The notes: generated by a model not told the origin, from the sequence alone. DNA of 64,000 nt from Rhodanobacter denitrificans (GCF_000230695.2 NC_020541.1:1054001-1118000), one strand, 5' to 3'. Shown: positions 1 through 9,170, numbered from the stretch's first letter. Made by a program: numbers and translations.

Positions 1-1
1 G

Positions 2-373
2 CTGGACGGCAAGACGTTCGACCTGGCCGCGCAGCGCGGCAAGTGGGTGATCGTCAACTACTGGGCGACCTGGTGCGTGCCGTGCATCAAGGAGATGCCG
101 GACATCTCGCGCTTCGTCACCGCGCACAACAACGTCACCGCGATCGGGCTGGCCTACGAGGACAGCGAGCCGGCCGACATCAAGGCGTTCCTGGCCAAGC
201 ACCCGGTGGCGTACCCGATCGCCCAGGTCAGCCTGGACCAGCCGCCGAAGGATTTCGACGAACCGCGCGGCCTGCCCACGACGTACCTGATCGACCCCGA
301 CGGCAAGGTGGCCAAACACATCGTGGGACCGGTGACCGAGGCGTCGCTGGAAGGCCTGATCGGAGGCAAGTGA
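2..373 (+). CDS. TlpA/ResA-like thioredoxin-fold protein, 5' end missing
   Basis: The open frame runs in from the left edge, so the N-terminus and any signal peptide are not seen; 123 residues remain. The motif WATWCVPCIKEMP is the CxxC redox site of the TlpA/ResA/DsbE thioredoxin-like family, and a cis-proline-type strand (GLPTTYLIDPDG) follows about 60 residues later. Such proteins are usually periplasmic and reduce or oxidise thiols, for example in cytochrome c maturation. The stop codon overlaps the ATG of the acylphosphatase gene (TGATG), so the two are translationally coupled. The substrate cannot be told from this fragment. Confidence 0.9.
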   Translation: MDGKTFDLAAQRGKWVIVNYWATWCVPCIKEMPDISRFVTAHNNVTAIGLAYEDSEPADIKAFLAKHPVAYPIAQVSLDQPPKDFDEPRGLPTTYLIDPDGKVAKHIVGPVTEASLEGLIGGK

Positions 374-639
374 TGCCGACCGCGCGGTTCATCGTCGGCG
401 GCCGGGTGCAGGGCGTGTGCTATCGCGCCAGTGCCCGCGAGCAGGCGCTGGCGCTTGGCGTGGCCGGCCATGCGGTGAACCGGCGCGACGGCAGCGTCGA
501 GGTGCTCGCCTGCGGCGAGCCGGCGGCGCTCGATGCGCTGGAGCGCTGGTTGCGGCAGGGGCCGCCGGCGGCGCGCGTCGATACGCTCAGCCGCGAGGAT
601 CTGCCGGAGCAGGATCTGCACGGCTTCCATACGGCCTGA
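373..639 (+). CDS. acyP: acylphosphatase
   Basis: This 88-residue protein hydrolyses the carboxyl-phosphate bond of acylphosphates. The family signature is present near the N-terminus as GRVQGVCYR, whose final Arg binds phosphate, followed by AVNRRDGSVEV with the catalytic Asn. The usual aromatic residue before YR is Cys here. The length is typical for AcyP. I chose the ATG that overlaps the upstream stop as TGATG; the same frame is open further upstream, but that extension is low-complexity shadow sequence. The gene converges on the PPK2 gene with only three bases between stop codons. Confidence 0.93.
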   Translation: MPTARFIVGGRVQGVCYRASAREQALALGVAGHAVNRRDGSVEVLACGEPAALDALERWLRQGPPAARVDTLSREDLPEQDLHGFHTA

Positions 640-642
640 GGC

Positions 643-1407
643 TCAGAACGTGGCCGGTACCCACAGCGCCTGGTCGGTGACGTGCTCGGTCTTCGGCTTG
701 CCCTTGAGCTTCGGCAGTTTCAGCGCGGGCACGGCTTCCTCGTGCAACGGTACCTGTTGCAGCAGGTGGCGGATCAGGTTGATCCGCCCGCGCTTCTGGT
801 CGTTGAAATCGACCACGAACCACGGCGCATGCTCGGCATGCGTGCGCTCGATCATCACGTCGCGCAGCCGGCCCATCTCCGCGTACTTCTGCCGCGCGAC
901 CAGGTCCACCGGCGACAGCTTCCAGCGTTTCAGCGGGTCGTCGGCGCGCTCGGCGAAGCGTTGTTCCTGCTCGGCCTGGTCCACCGCCAGCCAGTACTTG
1001 AGGAGGATGATGCCGTCGTCGGCGAGCAGCTTCTCGAATGCCGGCACGGCGTCCAGGAACGCCTCGTGTTGCGCCTCGCTGCAGAAACCCATCGCCGGCT
1101 CCACCACCGCGCGGTTGTACCAGCTGCGGTCGAACAGCACGAACTCGCCGGCACTCGGCAGGTGGGCGACGTAGCGCTGGAAGTACCACTGGCTGGCTTC
1201 GGTCTCGCTCGGCTTGCCGAGGGCGGCAATGCGGTAGCCGCGGGTGTCCAGGCTTTCGGTGATGGCCTTGATGGTGCCGCCCTTGCCGGCGGCATCGCGG
1301 CCCTCGAAGATCACCAGCAGCCGCCTGCCGCTGCTGCGCAGAGCGCGTTGCAGCCGGATCAGGTCGAGCTGCAGCTCTTTCATCGCGTTGCGGTAGCGTT
1401 TGCCCAT
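643..1407 (-). CDS. ppk2: PPK2-family polyphosphate kinase
   Basis: This 254-residue protein carries a Walker A loop (FEGRDAAGKGGT), a DRSWYNR segment and a lid region typical of polyphosphate kinase 2. The family transfers phosphate between polyphosphate and nucleotides (NDP or NMP). The subclass, and therefore the preferred nucleotide, is not safely read by eye. I start it at the ATG preceded by GGAG at six bases; a TTG four codons upstream is in frame but has no better site. It lies downstream of prfA on the same strand, separated by an inverted repeat that probably isolates the two transcripts. Confidence 0.93.
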   Translation of the reverse strand: MGKRYRNAMKELQLDLIRLQRALRSSGRRLLVIFEGRDAAGKGGTIKAITESLDTRGYRIAALGKPSETEASQWYFQRYVAHLPSAGEFVLFDRSWYNRAVVEPAMGFCSEAQHEAFLDAVPAFEKLLADDGIILLKYWLAVDQAEQEQRFAERADDPLKRWKLSPVDLVARQKYAEMGRLRDVMIERTHAEHAPWFVVDFNDQKRGRINLIRHLLQQVPLHEEAVPALKLPKLKGKPKTEHVTDQALWVPATF

Positions 1408-1453
1408 GTCGATCTCCAATCCTCCAGACCTCCAGCCTCGAAACCCCTCAACT

Positions 1454-1559
1454 CGTCATTCCGGCGAAGGCCGGAATCGCACTTGCGATGTGCGAAAGCC
1501 GAAATGCGATGACCAGCTTCGCTGTTGAAAAGCTCCTCCGGCCTGCGCCGGAATGACGA
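1454..1559. repeat. dispersed inverted-repeat element, CGTCATTCCGGCG family
   Basis: The ends are perfect 13-base inverted repeats (CGTCATTCCGGCG at 1454-1466, its complement at 1547-1559), and pairing continues to about 22 bases with one mismatch. It lies in the gap between prfA and the PPK2 gene. Sequences starting CGTCATTCCGGC are common non-coding dispersed repeats in Xanthomonadales and other proteobacteria. It codes for nothing credible and could fold as a strong hairpin in either transcript. Confidence 0.8.
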
Positions 1560-1608
1560 CACGGGGAGGGGTGGCTGCAGGGTAATCCAGCCTGCCGTGA
1601 CGGTGTTG

Positions 1609-2688
1609 TCAGGCGCTGCCTAGCGCCTGCAGCAGGTCGGCCTGGTGTTCGCGGGTCAGCGTGTCGATCAGTTCGCCCAGGTCGCCCTGCATGATCTCGG
1701 GCAGGCGGTACAGGGTGAGGTTGATGCGGTGGTCGGTGATCCGGCCCTGCGGGTAGTTGTAGGTGCGGATGCGCTGGCTGCGGTCGCCGGAGCCGACCTG
1801 CAGGCGGCGTTCCTGCGCCTGCGCCGCGCTCTGCTTGCTCTGCGCCTCGTCGAGCAGGCGCGCCTTCAGCAGGCTCATCGCGCGGGCGCGGTTCTTGTGC
1901 TGGCTGCGCTCTTCCTGGCACTCCACCACGGTGCCGGTGGGCAGGTGGGTGATGCGGATCGCCGAGTCGGTCTTGTTGACGTGCTGGCCGCCGGCGCCCG
2001 ACGCGCGGAAGGTGTCGACCTTGAGGTCGGCCGGGTTGATCTCGACGTCGTCGATCTCGTCCAGCTCCGGCAGGATCGCCACGGTCGCCGCCGAGGTGTG
2101 GATGCGCCCCTGCGACTCGGTTTCCGGCACGCGCTGCACGCGATGCGTGCCGGATTCGAACTTCAGCCGCGAGTAGGCGCCCTTGCCCTCGATGCGCGCC
2201 ACGACCTCCTTGTAGCCGCCGTGCTCGCCTGCGTGTTCGCTGAGGATCTCGACGTGCCAGCGGCGGCTTTCGGCGTAGCGCAGGTACATGCGCAGCAGGT
2301 CGCCGGCGAAGATCGCCGCCTCGTCGCCGCCGGTGCCGGCGCGTACTTCGAGGTAGAGGTTGGCCTCGTCGCGCGGGTCCTTCGGCAGCAGCAGGAGTTG
2401 CAGTGCGTCGTCGAGATCGAGCAGGCGCCGTTCCAGCCGGTGCACGTCGTCGACCGCCATCTCGCGCAGCTCGGGGTCGTCCAGCATCGCGCGGGTCTCG
2501 GCCAGTTCGCGCTCGGCCTGGTCGTGCTCGCGCAGCGAGGCGGCGACCGGTTCGAGCTGGGCGTATTCCTGCGACAGCTCGCGGAAGCGCGTGTTGTCGC
2601 CGAGCACCTCGGGCTGCGACAGCAGCAGGCCGATTTCCTCATGGCGCTCGGCCAGTGCCTCGAGCTTGCGGCGGATGGTTGGGGTCAT
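1609..2688 (-). CDS. prfA: peptide chain release factor 1
   Basis: RF1 reads UAA and UAG stop codons and triggers peptide release. At 359 residues the length is standard. The catalytic GGQ is seen in [15 protein letters not shown] around residue 230, inside the peptidyl-hydrolase domain. The PVT-type anticodon motif expected of RF1 is not obvious from a quick reading, but the overall sequence (N-terminal coiled region and the AGTGGDEA segment) is characteristic. It follows hemA on the same strand after 86 bases, the hemA-prfA pairing found in many gammaproteobacteria. Confidence 0.97.
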   Translation of the reverse strand: MTPTIRRKLEALAERHEEIGLLLSQPEVLGDNTRFRELSQEYAQLEPVAASLREHDQAERELAETRAMLDDPELREMAVDDVHRLERRLLDLDDALQLLLLPKDPRDEANLYLEVRAGTGGDEAAIFAGDLLRMYLRYAESRRWHVEILSEHAGEHGGYKEVVARIEGKGAYSRLKFESGTHRVQRVPETESQGRIHTSAATVAILPELDEIDDVEINPADLKVDTFRASGAGGQHVNKTDSAIRITHLPTGTVVECQEERSQHKNRARAMSLLKARLLDEAQSKQSAAQAQERRLQVGSGDRSQRIRTYNYPQGRITDHRINLTLYRLPEIMQGDLGELIDTLTREHQADLLQALGSA

Positions 2689-2736
2689 GGCATCACGTGA
2701 AGGGTGGCGGAGGCGAAGCAGGCTGCTTCATGAGTT

Positions 2737-2787
2737 GCGGAACGGGCGCGACAGGCGGCAGCCAGCCGCCCTCGCTACGCGTTCCGC
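2737..2787. repeat. imperfect inverted repeat at the hemA-prfA junction
   Basis: Outer arms GCGGAACG (2737-2744) and CGTTCCGC (2780-2787) enclose inner arms GGCGGC (2754-2759) and GCCGCC (2765-2770). The right side overlaps the last codons of hemA on the minus strand. In the hemA-prfA transcript this would form a stem-loop just before prfA. There is no T-run, so it is not a classical terminator. Confidence 0.5.
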
Positions 2788-4055
2788 GAGCCGCCGCCTT
2801 CTTCTTCGTCCAGACCGTACAGCCGTCCCGCGGCGTGCAGCAGGTCGAGGTCGCCGGAAAGCGCCGCTTCGCGCAGGCGCGCGCTGGGATGGTGCAGCAG
2901 CTTGTTGGTCAGCGTGTTGGCGAGGAACGCCAACGCCTCGTCGGGCGATTTGCCGTGGGCCAGCATCGCGCGGGCCTTGCCCAGCACTTCGTCGCGGTAG
3001 ACCTCGGCGTGCTGGCGCATGTCGAGGGCGGGGTTCTTCAGGGTCAGCGCGCGGCGCCAGGCCATGTAGCGCTCCACCTGCAGGTCGATGATCGCCTCGG
3101 CCTCGTGCGCGGCGGCGGCACGCGAGCGCAGGTTGTCGTCGATCACCTGGCGCAGGTCGTCGATGCCGTACAGATACACGTCGGGCAACTCGCCCACGCC
3201 GGCCTCGATGTCGCGCGGCACCGCGATGTCGACCATGAACATCGGCTTGCGTTTGCGCGCGGCCATCGCCCGCTCGACCATCGCGCGGGTCACGATCGGC
3301 TGCCGCGCAGCGGTGGAGGAAATCACGATGTCGGCTTCGGCCAGGTGCTGCGGCAGGTCGGCCAGCGCGATCGCGTAGCCGCCGTGGCGGCCAGCCAGCT
3401 CCTGCGCGGTCTCCGGCGTGCGGTTGGCCACGATCAGCCGGCGCACCTGCTTTTCGGCCAGGTGCCGCGCGGCCAGCTCGATGGTGTCGCCGGCGCCGAT
3501 CAGCAGCACGCAGGCGTGCTTCAGGTCGGCGAACACCTGCTCGGCCAGGCGCACCGCGGTGAACGCGACCGACACCGTGTGCGCGCCGATGCGGGTGTCC
3601 GTGCGCACCCGCTTGGCCACCGCGAAGGTGTGCTGCAGCAGGCGGTCCATCGGCGCCTTCAGCGACTGCGCCTCGCGTGCGAGCTGGTAGGCGTCCTTCA
3701 CCTGGCCGAGGATCTGCGGCTCGCCCAGCACCATCGAGTCCAGCCCGGTGGCGACGCGGAACATGTGGCGCACCGCATCGTCCTCGTCGTGCCGATACAG
3801 GAACTCATCCAGTTTGCCGGGGGTCAGATGGTGATGACGATTCAGCCACGCCTGCGGGATGTCCTCCGCGCCCGCCGCGACGCCGACGTACAGCTCGGTG
3901 CGGTTGCAGGTGGACAGGATCATCGCCTCTTCCACGCCGGGCTCGCGGGCCAGCTCGTGCAGGGCCTCGCCGGCGGCGTCCGTGTCGAACGCCACCTGCT
4001 CGCGCAGGCTGACCGGCGCGGTGAGGTGATTGAGCCCGAGGGCGATCAACGGCAT
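2775..4055 (-). CDS. hemA: glutamyl-tRNA reductase
   Basis: HemA reduces Glu-tRNA(Glu) to glutamate-1-semialdehyde with NADPH, the first committed step of C5 tetrapyrrole synthesis. The 426-residue protein begins GLNHLTAPVSLRE, has the catalytic Cys in STCNRTE near residue 50, and a nucleotide-binding segment GAGDTIELAARHL near residue 190. The end is rich in Glu and Gly. It is divergent from the TPR lipoprotein gene and followed by prfA. The N-terminal regulatory residues are normal for the family. Confidence 0.98.
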   Translation of the reverse strand: MPLIALGLNHLTAPVSLREQVAFDTDAAGEALHELAREPGVEEAMILSTCNRTELYVGVAAGAEDIPQAWLNRHHHLTPGKLDEFLYRHDEDDAVRHMFRVATGLDSMVLGEPQILGQVKDAYQLAREAQSLKAPMDRLLQHTFAVAKRVRTDTRIGAHTVSVAFTAVRLAEQVFADLKHACVLLIGAGDTIELAARHLAEKQVRRLIVANRTPETAQELAGRHGGYAIALADLPQHLAEADIVISSTAARQPIVTRAMVERAMAARKRKPMFMVDIAVPRDIEAGVGELPDVYLYGIDDLRQVIDDNLRSRAAAAHEAEAIIDLQVERYMAWRRALTLKNPALDMRQHAEVYRDEVLGKARAMLAHGKSPDEALAFLANTLTNKLLHHPSARLREAALSGDLDLLHAAGRLYGLDEEEGGGSRNA

Positions 4056-4139
4056 GGTGGTCGGAACATCTCGGCGGCAGGGATCCGGTGGCGTAGGCTA
4101 AGCTTGACGCGACGTCGCCAGGCGGTGACCAGAGCAGGC

Positions 4140-5897
4140 ATGTGGATGGACAATAGTGTGCGGAGCGGGGCCGGCAAGTTCAAGCAACTGCGGCATTTTA
4201 CGGCAGTAATGATGCTCGCGCTGGGCTTGGCCGCCTGCGCCGATGCGCCACGGCGTTCCACCCCGGAGACGATCGCCACGCCGCAACCGCTGGCGCAGCT
4301 GACGGTGGTCACCCCCGATGCCGACCACGACGTGCTGGCGCAACTGCTGGCCGGCGAGATGGCGCTGACCCGCACCGACCTGAAGGCGGCCTCCGCGCAC
4401 TACGACAAGGCGATGGCCTTGAGCAACGACCCGCAGGTGGCCGAGCGCGCCGCCGGTCTGGCGATCGCCGTGCATGACGACGTCGCTGCCGAACGTGCGC
4501 TGCAGCGCTGGCAGACGCTGGGCGCCAAACCCGCCGCGCTGGCGCAGGCACGCGCCCAGCTGGCGCTGGATCGTGGCGATGCCGCCGAGGCGCGGCGCCA
4601 GCTGGAGTTCCTGATCGGTACCGGCGACAAGGATGCCTGGCGCCAGTTCGGCCGTGTGCTGGTCGGTGCCCGCGACCAGGCCCAGGCGGCCCGCCTGCTG
4701 GAGGCGCTGGCCACGCCGTCGCGCCTGCCCGGTGACGCGCACGCCTGGCTGGCGATGAGCGAACTGGGTGATCGCCTCGGCCGGCACGCCTACGCCGTGC
4801 AGATCGCCGACGCCGCAATGCAGCGGTTCAAGAGCGCCGAGACCTACGCCTGGGCGGCACAGATGAAGTTCAAGGACGGCGACCGTGACGGCGCCCGCGC
4901 CTTGCTGCAGAAGGCGCTGGCGAAGGAACCGCAGAGCATCCAGCTGCGCCTGGCCTACGCCGGCATGCTCGGCCAGGCCGGTGACTACGCCGGCGCCGGC
5001 CGGCTGCTGGCGCGCGGCCCGCAGAACGCCGACACCTACGCCATGCGCGCCGGACTGGCCGCGCACGAGCAGGACGGCAAGGCGCTGGCCGCGTTGTACC
5101 GGGAACTGCAGCACGCGTCGCCGGAGATCCGCGAAAGCAGCGCGTACCTGCTCGGCCAGCTGGCCGAGATGCAGCATCGCGAGGCCGAGGCGCTGGCCTG
5201 GTACGACCAGGTGGGCGACACCGACGAGCATGCGTTCGATGCCGATCTGCGCAGCGCGCTGATCCTGCACACGCAGGGCAAGCGCGCCGAGGCGCACGAA
5301 TTGATGGGGCAGCTGCAGCTGGCCTATCTCGACCAGCCCGAGCAGCTGCGGCAGGCCTGGCAGGCCGATGCCGAGCTGTACCTGCGCGAGCAGAACTACG
5401 CGAAGGCCGAGGCCGCATTCAGCCACGCGCTGCAGGTCGTGCCGAACGACCCGGGACTGCTCTACGGGCGCGGCCTGGCCTATGCCGAGGCCGGCCAGGT
5501 CGATCAGGCCGTGCAGGACTTCCAGCAGCTGCTGAAGATCAAGCCCGGCGACGTCGATGCCAGCAACGCGCTGGGCTACACCCTCGCCGACGCTAACCGC
5601 GACCTGGCCGAGGCCGAGCGGCTGATCAGCACCGCCCGCGCCGCCAAGCCGAACGACCCGGCGATCGCCGATTCCTGGGGCTGGCTGCAGTACCGCAAGG
5701 GCAACCTGGAGCAGGCCGCGCAGACCCTGCGCGGCGCCTGGCTGGCGCGCAAGGACGCCGACGTCGGCGTGCACCTGGGCGAAGTGCTGTGGAAGCAGGG
5801 CCACCAGCGCGACGCGCAGCGGGTCTTCGACGAGGTGCGCAAGCTCGACCCGCACAACGTCGCCTTGCAGGAAACCCTGAAGCGGTTGCATCCATGA
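4140..5897 (+). CDS. TPR-repeat outer-membrane lipoprotein, LbcA-like
   Basis: This 585-residue protein starts with a basic stretch and hydrophobic segment ending in a lipobox (LGLAAC, Cys about residue 33), so it should be a lipoprotein. The rest is helical repeats of TPR type; clear units lie near the C-terminus (for example LLYGRGLAYAEAGQVDQAV and the following repeat). In Pseudomonas the gene at this exact position, between hemA and lolB, is LbcA, a TPR lipoprotein that partners the protease CtpA in peptidoglycan hydrolase turnover; orthology is inferred from position, length and architecture. Starts at 4140 or 4146 are both possible. It overlaps lolB by ATGA. Confidence 0.85.
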   Translation: MWMDNSVRSGAGKFKQLRHFTAVMMLALGLAACADAPRRSTPETIATPQPLAQLTVVTPDADHDVLAQLLAGEMALTRTDLKAASAHYDKAMALSNDPQVAERAAGLAIAVHDDVAAERALQRWQTLGAKPAALAQARAQLALDRGDAAEARRQLEFLIGTGDKDAWRQFGRVLVGARDQAQAARLLEALATPSRLPGDAHAWLAMSELGDRLGRHAYAVQIADAAMQRFKSAETYAWAAQMKFKDGDRDGARALLQKALAKEPQSIQLRLAYAGMLGQAGDYAGAGRLLARGPQNADTYAMRAGLAAHEQDGKALAALYRELQHASPEIRESSAYLLGQLAEMQHREAEALAWYDQVGDTDEHAFDADLRSALILHTQGKRAEAHELMGQLQLAYLDQPEQLRQAWQADAELYLREQNYAKAEAAFSHALQVVPNDPGLLYGRGLAYAEAGQVDQAVQDFQQLLKIKPGDVDASNALGYTLADANRDLAEAERLISTARAAKPNDPAIADSWGWLQYRKGNLEQAAQTLRGAWLARKDADVGVHLGEVLWKQGHQRDAQRVFDEVRKLDPHNVALQETLKRLHP

Positions 5898-6502
5898 GGC
5901 GGCAGCTGCGTTTCCTCGCCATCGCCTTGCCGCTGCTGCTTGCCGCCTGCGTGCCGCCGGCGGTACGCGTGAAGGGTGACGCCGGCCTGCTCGGCGCGCA
6001 GCTTGCGCGCGAACGGGCGCTGGCGCAGGCCGACCACTGGGTGCTGCAGGGCCGGCTTGGCGTCTCCAACGGCAAGGACGGCGGCAGCGGCAGTTTCAGC
6101 TGGACCCAGGACGGCGAACAGTACGAGTTCACCCTGCGCGGGCCGGCGATCAGCGGCATGAATTTCCGCCTCAGCGGCGGTCCGCACGGCGCCCTGCTGG
6201 AAGGCGTGGAGCATGGCCCGTTGCAGGGCCCCGATGCGGAGGCGCTGATGCACAAGGCGCTCGGCTGGGAAGTGCCGCTGCGCGATCTGCGTGCCTGGGT
6301 GCTCGGCCTGCGCGCGGACAGCGGCCCGGCCGAGCTGAGCTTCGGCGAGAACCGGCTGCCCTCGCTGCTGCAGCAGGATGGCTGGACGGTCGACTACCGC
6401 GAGTGGGACGACGCCCGCCAGCCGCCGCTGCCAACCAAGCTGTTCGCCGGCAAGCCGCCGTACAAGGTGAAGCTGTCGATCGAGTCCTGGCAATTCCGCT
6501 GA
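5894..6502 (+). CDS. lolB: outer-membrane lipoprotein receptor LolB
   Basis: LolB accepts lipoproteins from LolA and inserts them into the outer membrane. The 202-residue protein has a short signal ending LLLAAC (lipobox Cys at residue 19) and the family pattern WVLQGRLGVSNGKDGGSGSF, followed by a long LolA/LolB fold ending KLSIESWQF. The start ATG overlaps the TPR gene stop (ATGA), so the two are probably coupled. The following gene would be ispE in the usual order; here an acetyltransferase domain lies between. Confidence 0.93.
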   Translation: MRRQLRFLAIALPLLLAACVPPAVRVKGDAGLLGAQLARERALAQADHWVLQGRLGVSNGKDGGSGSFSWTQDGEQYEFTLRGPAISGMNFRLSGGPHGALLEGVEHGPLQGPDAEALMHKALGWEVPLRDLRAWVLGLRADSGPAELSFGENRLPSLLQQDGWTVDYREWDDARQPPLPTKLFAGKPPYKVKLSIESWQFR

Positions 6503-6554
6503 TCGGTTAGGCTTGGCGCCCCGCTGGCCGTCGTCGCCGCACCGGAACCCGAGC

Positions 6555-7937
6555 ATGTCTTTCCCGATCGAACGCGCCGAGCCGAGCGAGGTTGAAGCCC
6601 TGTGCGCGATCGAGCGCGAGGCGGTGCAGCTGTTCCGCGGGCATCCGGCATGGCCCAGCTATTCGGCCGTGTCGATCCCGCCGGAACTGTTGCGCCAGGC
6701 GATCGACCGCGGCCTGGTCTGGGTGGCGCGGGATGAAGCCGGTGAGCCGGTCGGTTTCGTCTGGCTGGACACCGAATTGGCCGATGGCGCGATCGGCATT
6801 GCCGAGATCGACGTGTTGCCGGCGTACGGTCGGCGCGGCATCGGCGCGGCGCTGCTCGAGCACGCCTGCGCGTGGGCGCGCGAAGCCGGCTACCGGCGGG
6901 TGGGCCTGGGCACCCTGGCCGAGGTGCCGTGGAATGCGCCGTTCTACGCGAAGCACGGTTTTGCCGTGGTCGACAAGAACGCCCCGGCGTTTGCGTTTGC
7001 GCGTGAGCGCGATCGCGAGAACGGCTTCCCCGACGAACTGCGCGTGTTCATGAGCCGGCCGCTGGCGCCGCTCGCGCCCGGTGCATGGACGGTGTGGCCG
7101 GCGCCGGCAAAGCTGAACCTGTTCCTGCGCATCACCGGGCGGCGCGCGGACGGCTACCACGAGCTGCAGACGGTGTTCCGCCTGCTCGACTGGGGCGACG
7201 AGGTGCGCCTGCGCGTGCGCGATGACGGCGCGATCCGGCGCACGCGCGAGGTGGCGGGCGTGCCCGAGTCCGCCGACCTGGTGGTACGCGCGGCGCGGCT
7301 GCTGCAGGAACACGCGGGTACCGCGCTGGGCGCCGATATCGCGGTGGACAAGCGCATCCCGATGGGCGGCGGGCTGGGCGGTGGCAGTTCCGACGCGGCG
7401 ACCGTGTTGGTGGCGCTGAACCAGTTGTGGCAACTGGGCCTGGACGAGGAGGCGCTGGCGGAACTGGGCCGCCGGCTCGGCGCCGACGTGCCGGTGTTCG
7501 TGCGCGGCCGTTCGGCCTGGGCCGAGGGTGTCGGTGAACGACTCACCCCGCTGGCCTTGCCGGCGCGCCATTATGTGGTGCTCGACCCGCACGAGCCGGT
7601 GCCGACCGCCGCGTTGTTTCAAGCGCCTGAATTGACACGAAATGCGCCGCGGGCGACAATTTCATCCTTTGCTTCCGGCGAAACGACCGAAAACGCCTTC
7701 GCGCCGGTGGTGCGTGCGCGGCACCCGCGGGTGGCCGCGGCGCTGGACTGGCTGGGCGGCTTCGGTCAGGCGCGGCTTTCCGGCAGCGGCGGTTGCGTGT
7801 TCCTGGAACTGCGTTCGCTGGAGCGGGCGCAGGCGGTGGCGCGGCAATGCCCGGCGGCGTTCACGGCGCACCTGGCCACGGGCGTCGACGTGTCGCCCCT
7901 GCATGAGGCAGCGGCGCGCCATCGGGGCGCGGCGTGA
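6555..7937 (+). CDS. ispE: GNAT acetyltransferase-IspE (CDP-ME kinase) fusion
   Basis: One uninterrupted frame encodes about 460 residues. Residues 1-165 are a GNAT acyltransferase domain with the acetyl-CoA loop in LPAYGRRGIGAALLEHA and a C-terminal YAKHGF strand. From about residue 175 it is 4-diphosphocytidyl-2-C-methylerythritol kinase of the MEP isoprenoid pathway: APAKLNLFLRITGRRADGYH, the GHMP glycine loop PMGGGLGGGSSDAA, and LGADVPVF with the catalytic Asp. IspE is usually 280-295 residues and could also start at an in-frame ATG at 7050, without a clear ribosome site. No stop separates the halves. A sequencing indel that removed a stop cannot be excluded. The GNAT substrate is unknown. 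Confidence 0.88.
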   Translation: MSFPIERAEPSEVEALCAIEREAVQLFRGHPAWPSYSAVSIPPELLRQAIDRGLVWVARDEAGEPVGFVWLDTELADGAIGIAEIDVLPAYGRRGIGAALLEHACAWAREAGYRRVGLGTLAEVPWNAPFYAKHGFAVVDKNAPAFAFARERDRENGFPDELRVFMSRPLAPLAPGAWTVWPAPAKLNLFLRITGRRADGYHELQTVFRLLDWGDEVRLRVRDDGAIRRTREVAGVPESADLVVRAARLLQEHAGTALGADIAVDKRIPMGGGLGGGSSDAATVLVALNQLWQLGLDEEALAELGRRLGADVPVFVRGRSAWAEGVGERLTPLALPARHYVVLDPHEPVPTAALFQAPELTRNAPRATISSFASGETTENAFAPVVRARHPRVAAALDWLGGFGQARLSGSGGCVFLELRSLERAQAVARQCPAAFTAHLATGVDVSPLHEAAARHRGAA

Positions 7938-7986
7938 CTGTTGGCGACTAGAGACAGATCGGACACGGCAGATACACACATATCAC

Positions 7987-8063
7987 TGGGGCGTCGCCAA
8001 GCTGGTTAAGGCACGGGATTTTGATTCCCGCATTCGCAGGTTCGAATCCTGCCGCCCCAGCCA
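7987..8063 (+). tRNA. tRNA-Gln (TTG)
   Basis: A complete cloverleaf: acceptor TGGGGCG pairs with CGCCCCA, discriminator G, encoded CCA at 8061-8063. The anticodon loop TTTTGAT gives TTG, reading CAA and CAG. The T-arm GTTCGAATC is standard. It sits between ispE and prs, a position held by tRNA-Gln in many gammaproteobacteria. Confidence 0.97.
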
Positions 8064-8096
8064 TTTCATGATGGCTTTTGTTTCGAGGTAACTACT

Positions 8097-9056
8097 GTGG
8101 ACACGTCCACTCCGATGATGCTGTTTACCGGGAACGCCCATCGTGCGCTGGCCGAAGACGTCGCCCACCGCCTGGGCGTGCCGCTGGGCAAGGCGCTGGT
8201 CGGCACGTTCAGCGACGGCGAGGTGCAGATCGAGATCGAGGAGAACGTCCGCAAGCAGGAAGTGTTCGTGATCCAGCCGACCGGCGCACCGAGCGCGGTC
8301 AACCTGTTCGAGCTGCTGGCGCTGACCGACGCGCTGAAGCGCGCCTCGGCGGCCAGCGTCACCGCGGTGATCCCGTACTTCGGCTACGCCCGGCAGGATC
8401 GCCGGCCGCGCTCGGCGCGGGTGCCGATCACCGCCAAGCTGGCGGCCAGGATGATCGGCGCCGCCGGCGTCGACCGGGTGCTGACGGTCGACCTGCACGC
8501 CGACCAGATCCAGGGCTTCTTCGACATTCCGGTCGACAACGTGTATGCCTCGCCGGTGCTGCTGGCCGACATCTGGCGCAGCCACAGCATGGACGACCTG
8601 ATCGTGGTCAGCCCGGACGTGGGCGGCGTGGTGCGCGCCCGCGCGATCGCCAAGCGGCTGGACGACGCCGACCTGGCGATCATCGACAAGCGCCGCCCGC
8701 GCGCGAACGTCTCCACCGTGATGAACATCATTGGTGACGTCGACGGCAAGACCTGCGTGATGGTCGACGACATCGTCGATACCGCCGGCACGCTGTGCGC
8801 GGCCGCTGCCGCGCTGAAGGACCGTGGTGCGCGCAAGGTGGTCGCCTACTGCGTACATCCGGTGCTGTCCGGCCCGGCGATCAGCAACCTGGAGAATTCG
8901 CATCTGGACCAGCTGGTGGTCACCAATACCTTGCCGCTGCGCCCGGAAGTGCAGGCCTGCGCCAAGATCCGCCAACTCTCGGTCGCCGAGCTGCTGGCCG
9001 AAACCATTCGCCGCATCGCCTTCGGCGAGTCGGTGAGTTCGCTGTACGTGGATTGA
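8097..9056 (+). CDS. prs: ribose-phosphate pyrophosphokinase
   Basis: Prs makes PRPP from ribose-5-phosphate and ATP for nucleotide, histidine and tryptophan synthesis. The 319-residue protein has the expected [18 protein letters not shown] segment and the PRPP-binding loop [13 protein letters not shown] near residue 220. The start is GTG, preceded by GAGGTA at about six bases. It lies 33 bases behind tRNA-Gln, so both are likely on one transcript with ispE. Confidence 0.98.
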   Translation: MDTSTPMMLFTGNAHRALAEDVAHRLGVPLGKALVGTFSDGEVQIEIEENVRKQEVFVIQPTGAPSAVNLFELLALTDALKRASAASVTAVIPYFGYARQDRRPRSARVPITAKLAARMIGAAGVDRVLTVDLHADQIQGFFDIPVDNVYASPVLLADIWRSHSMDDLIVVSPDVGGVVRARAIAKRLDDADLAIIDKRRPRANVSTVMNIIGDVDGKTCVMVDDIVDTAGTLCAAAAALKDRGARKVVAYCVHPVLSGPAISNLENSHLDQLVVTNTLPLRPEVQACAKIRQLSVAELLAETIRRIAFGESVSSLYVD

Positions 9057-9170
9057 TTCCATAGATTTCGCCGTCGCGGCCTGGCCGCCCGGCACCATCG
9101 GCTTTTCTGGTCGCGGGAAAGTCACGAAATCGCCGCGAGGCGGTTCTTCACAAACCAAGGTAGCAACGAA

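Noticed and set aside
2403..4139. Long N-terminal extension of the TPR lipoprotein frame
   Set aside because: The extension lies opposite hemA and prfA and is Arg/Ala/Gly-rich; the lipobox position fixes the start at 4140 or 4146.
6513..6554. Start of the GNAT-IspE frame at 6513
   Set aside because: The first 14 codons lie in the non-conserved lolB gap; the ATG at 6555 gives a normal GNAT start.
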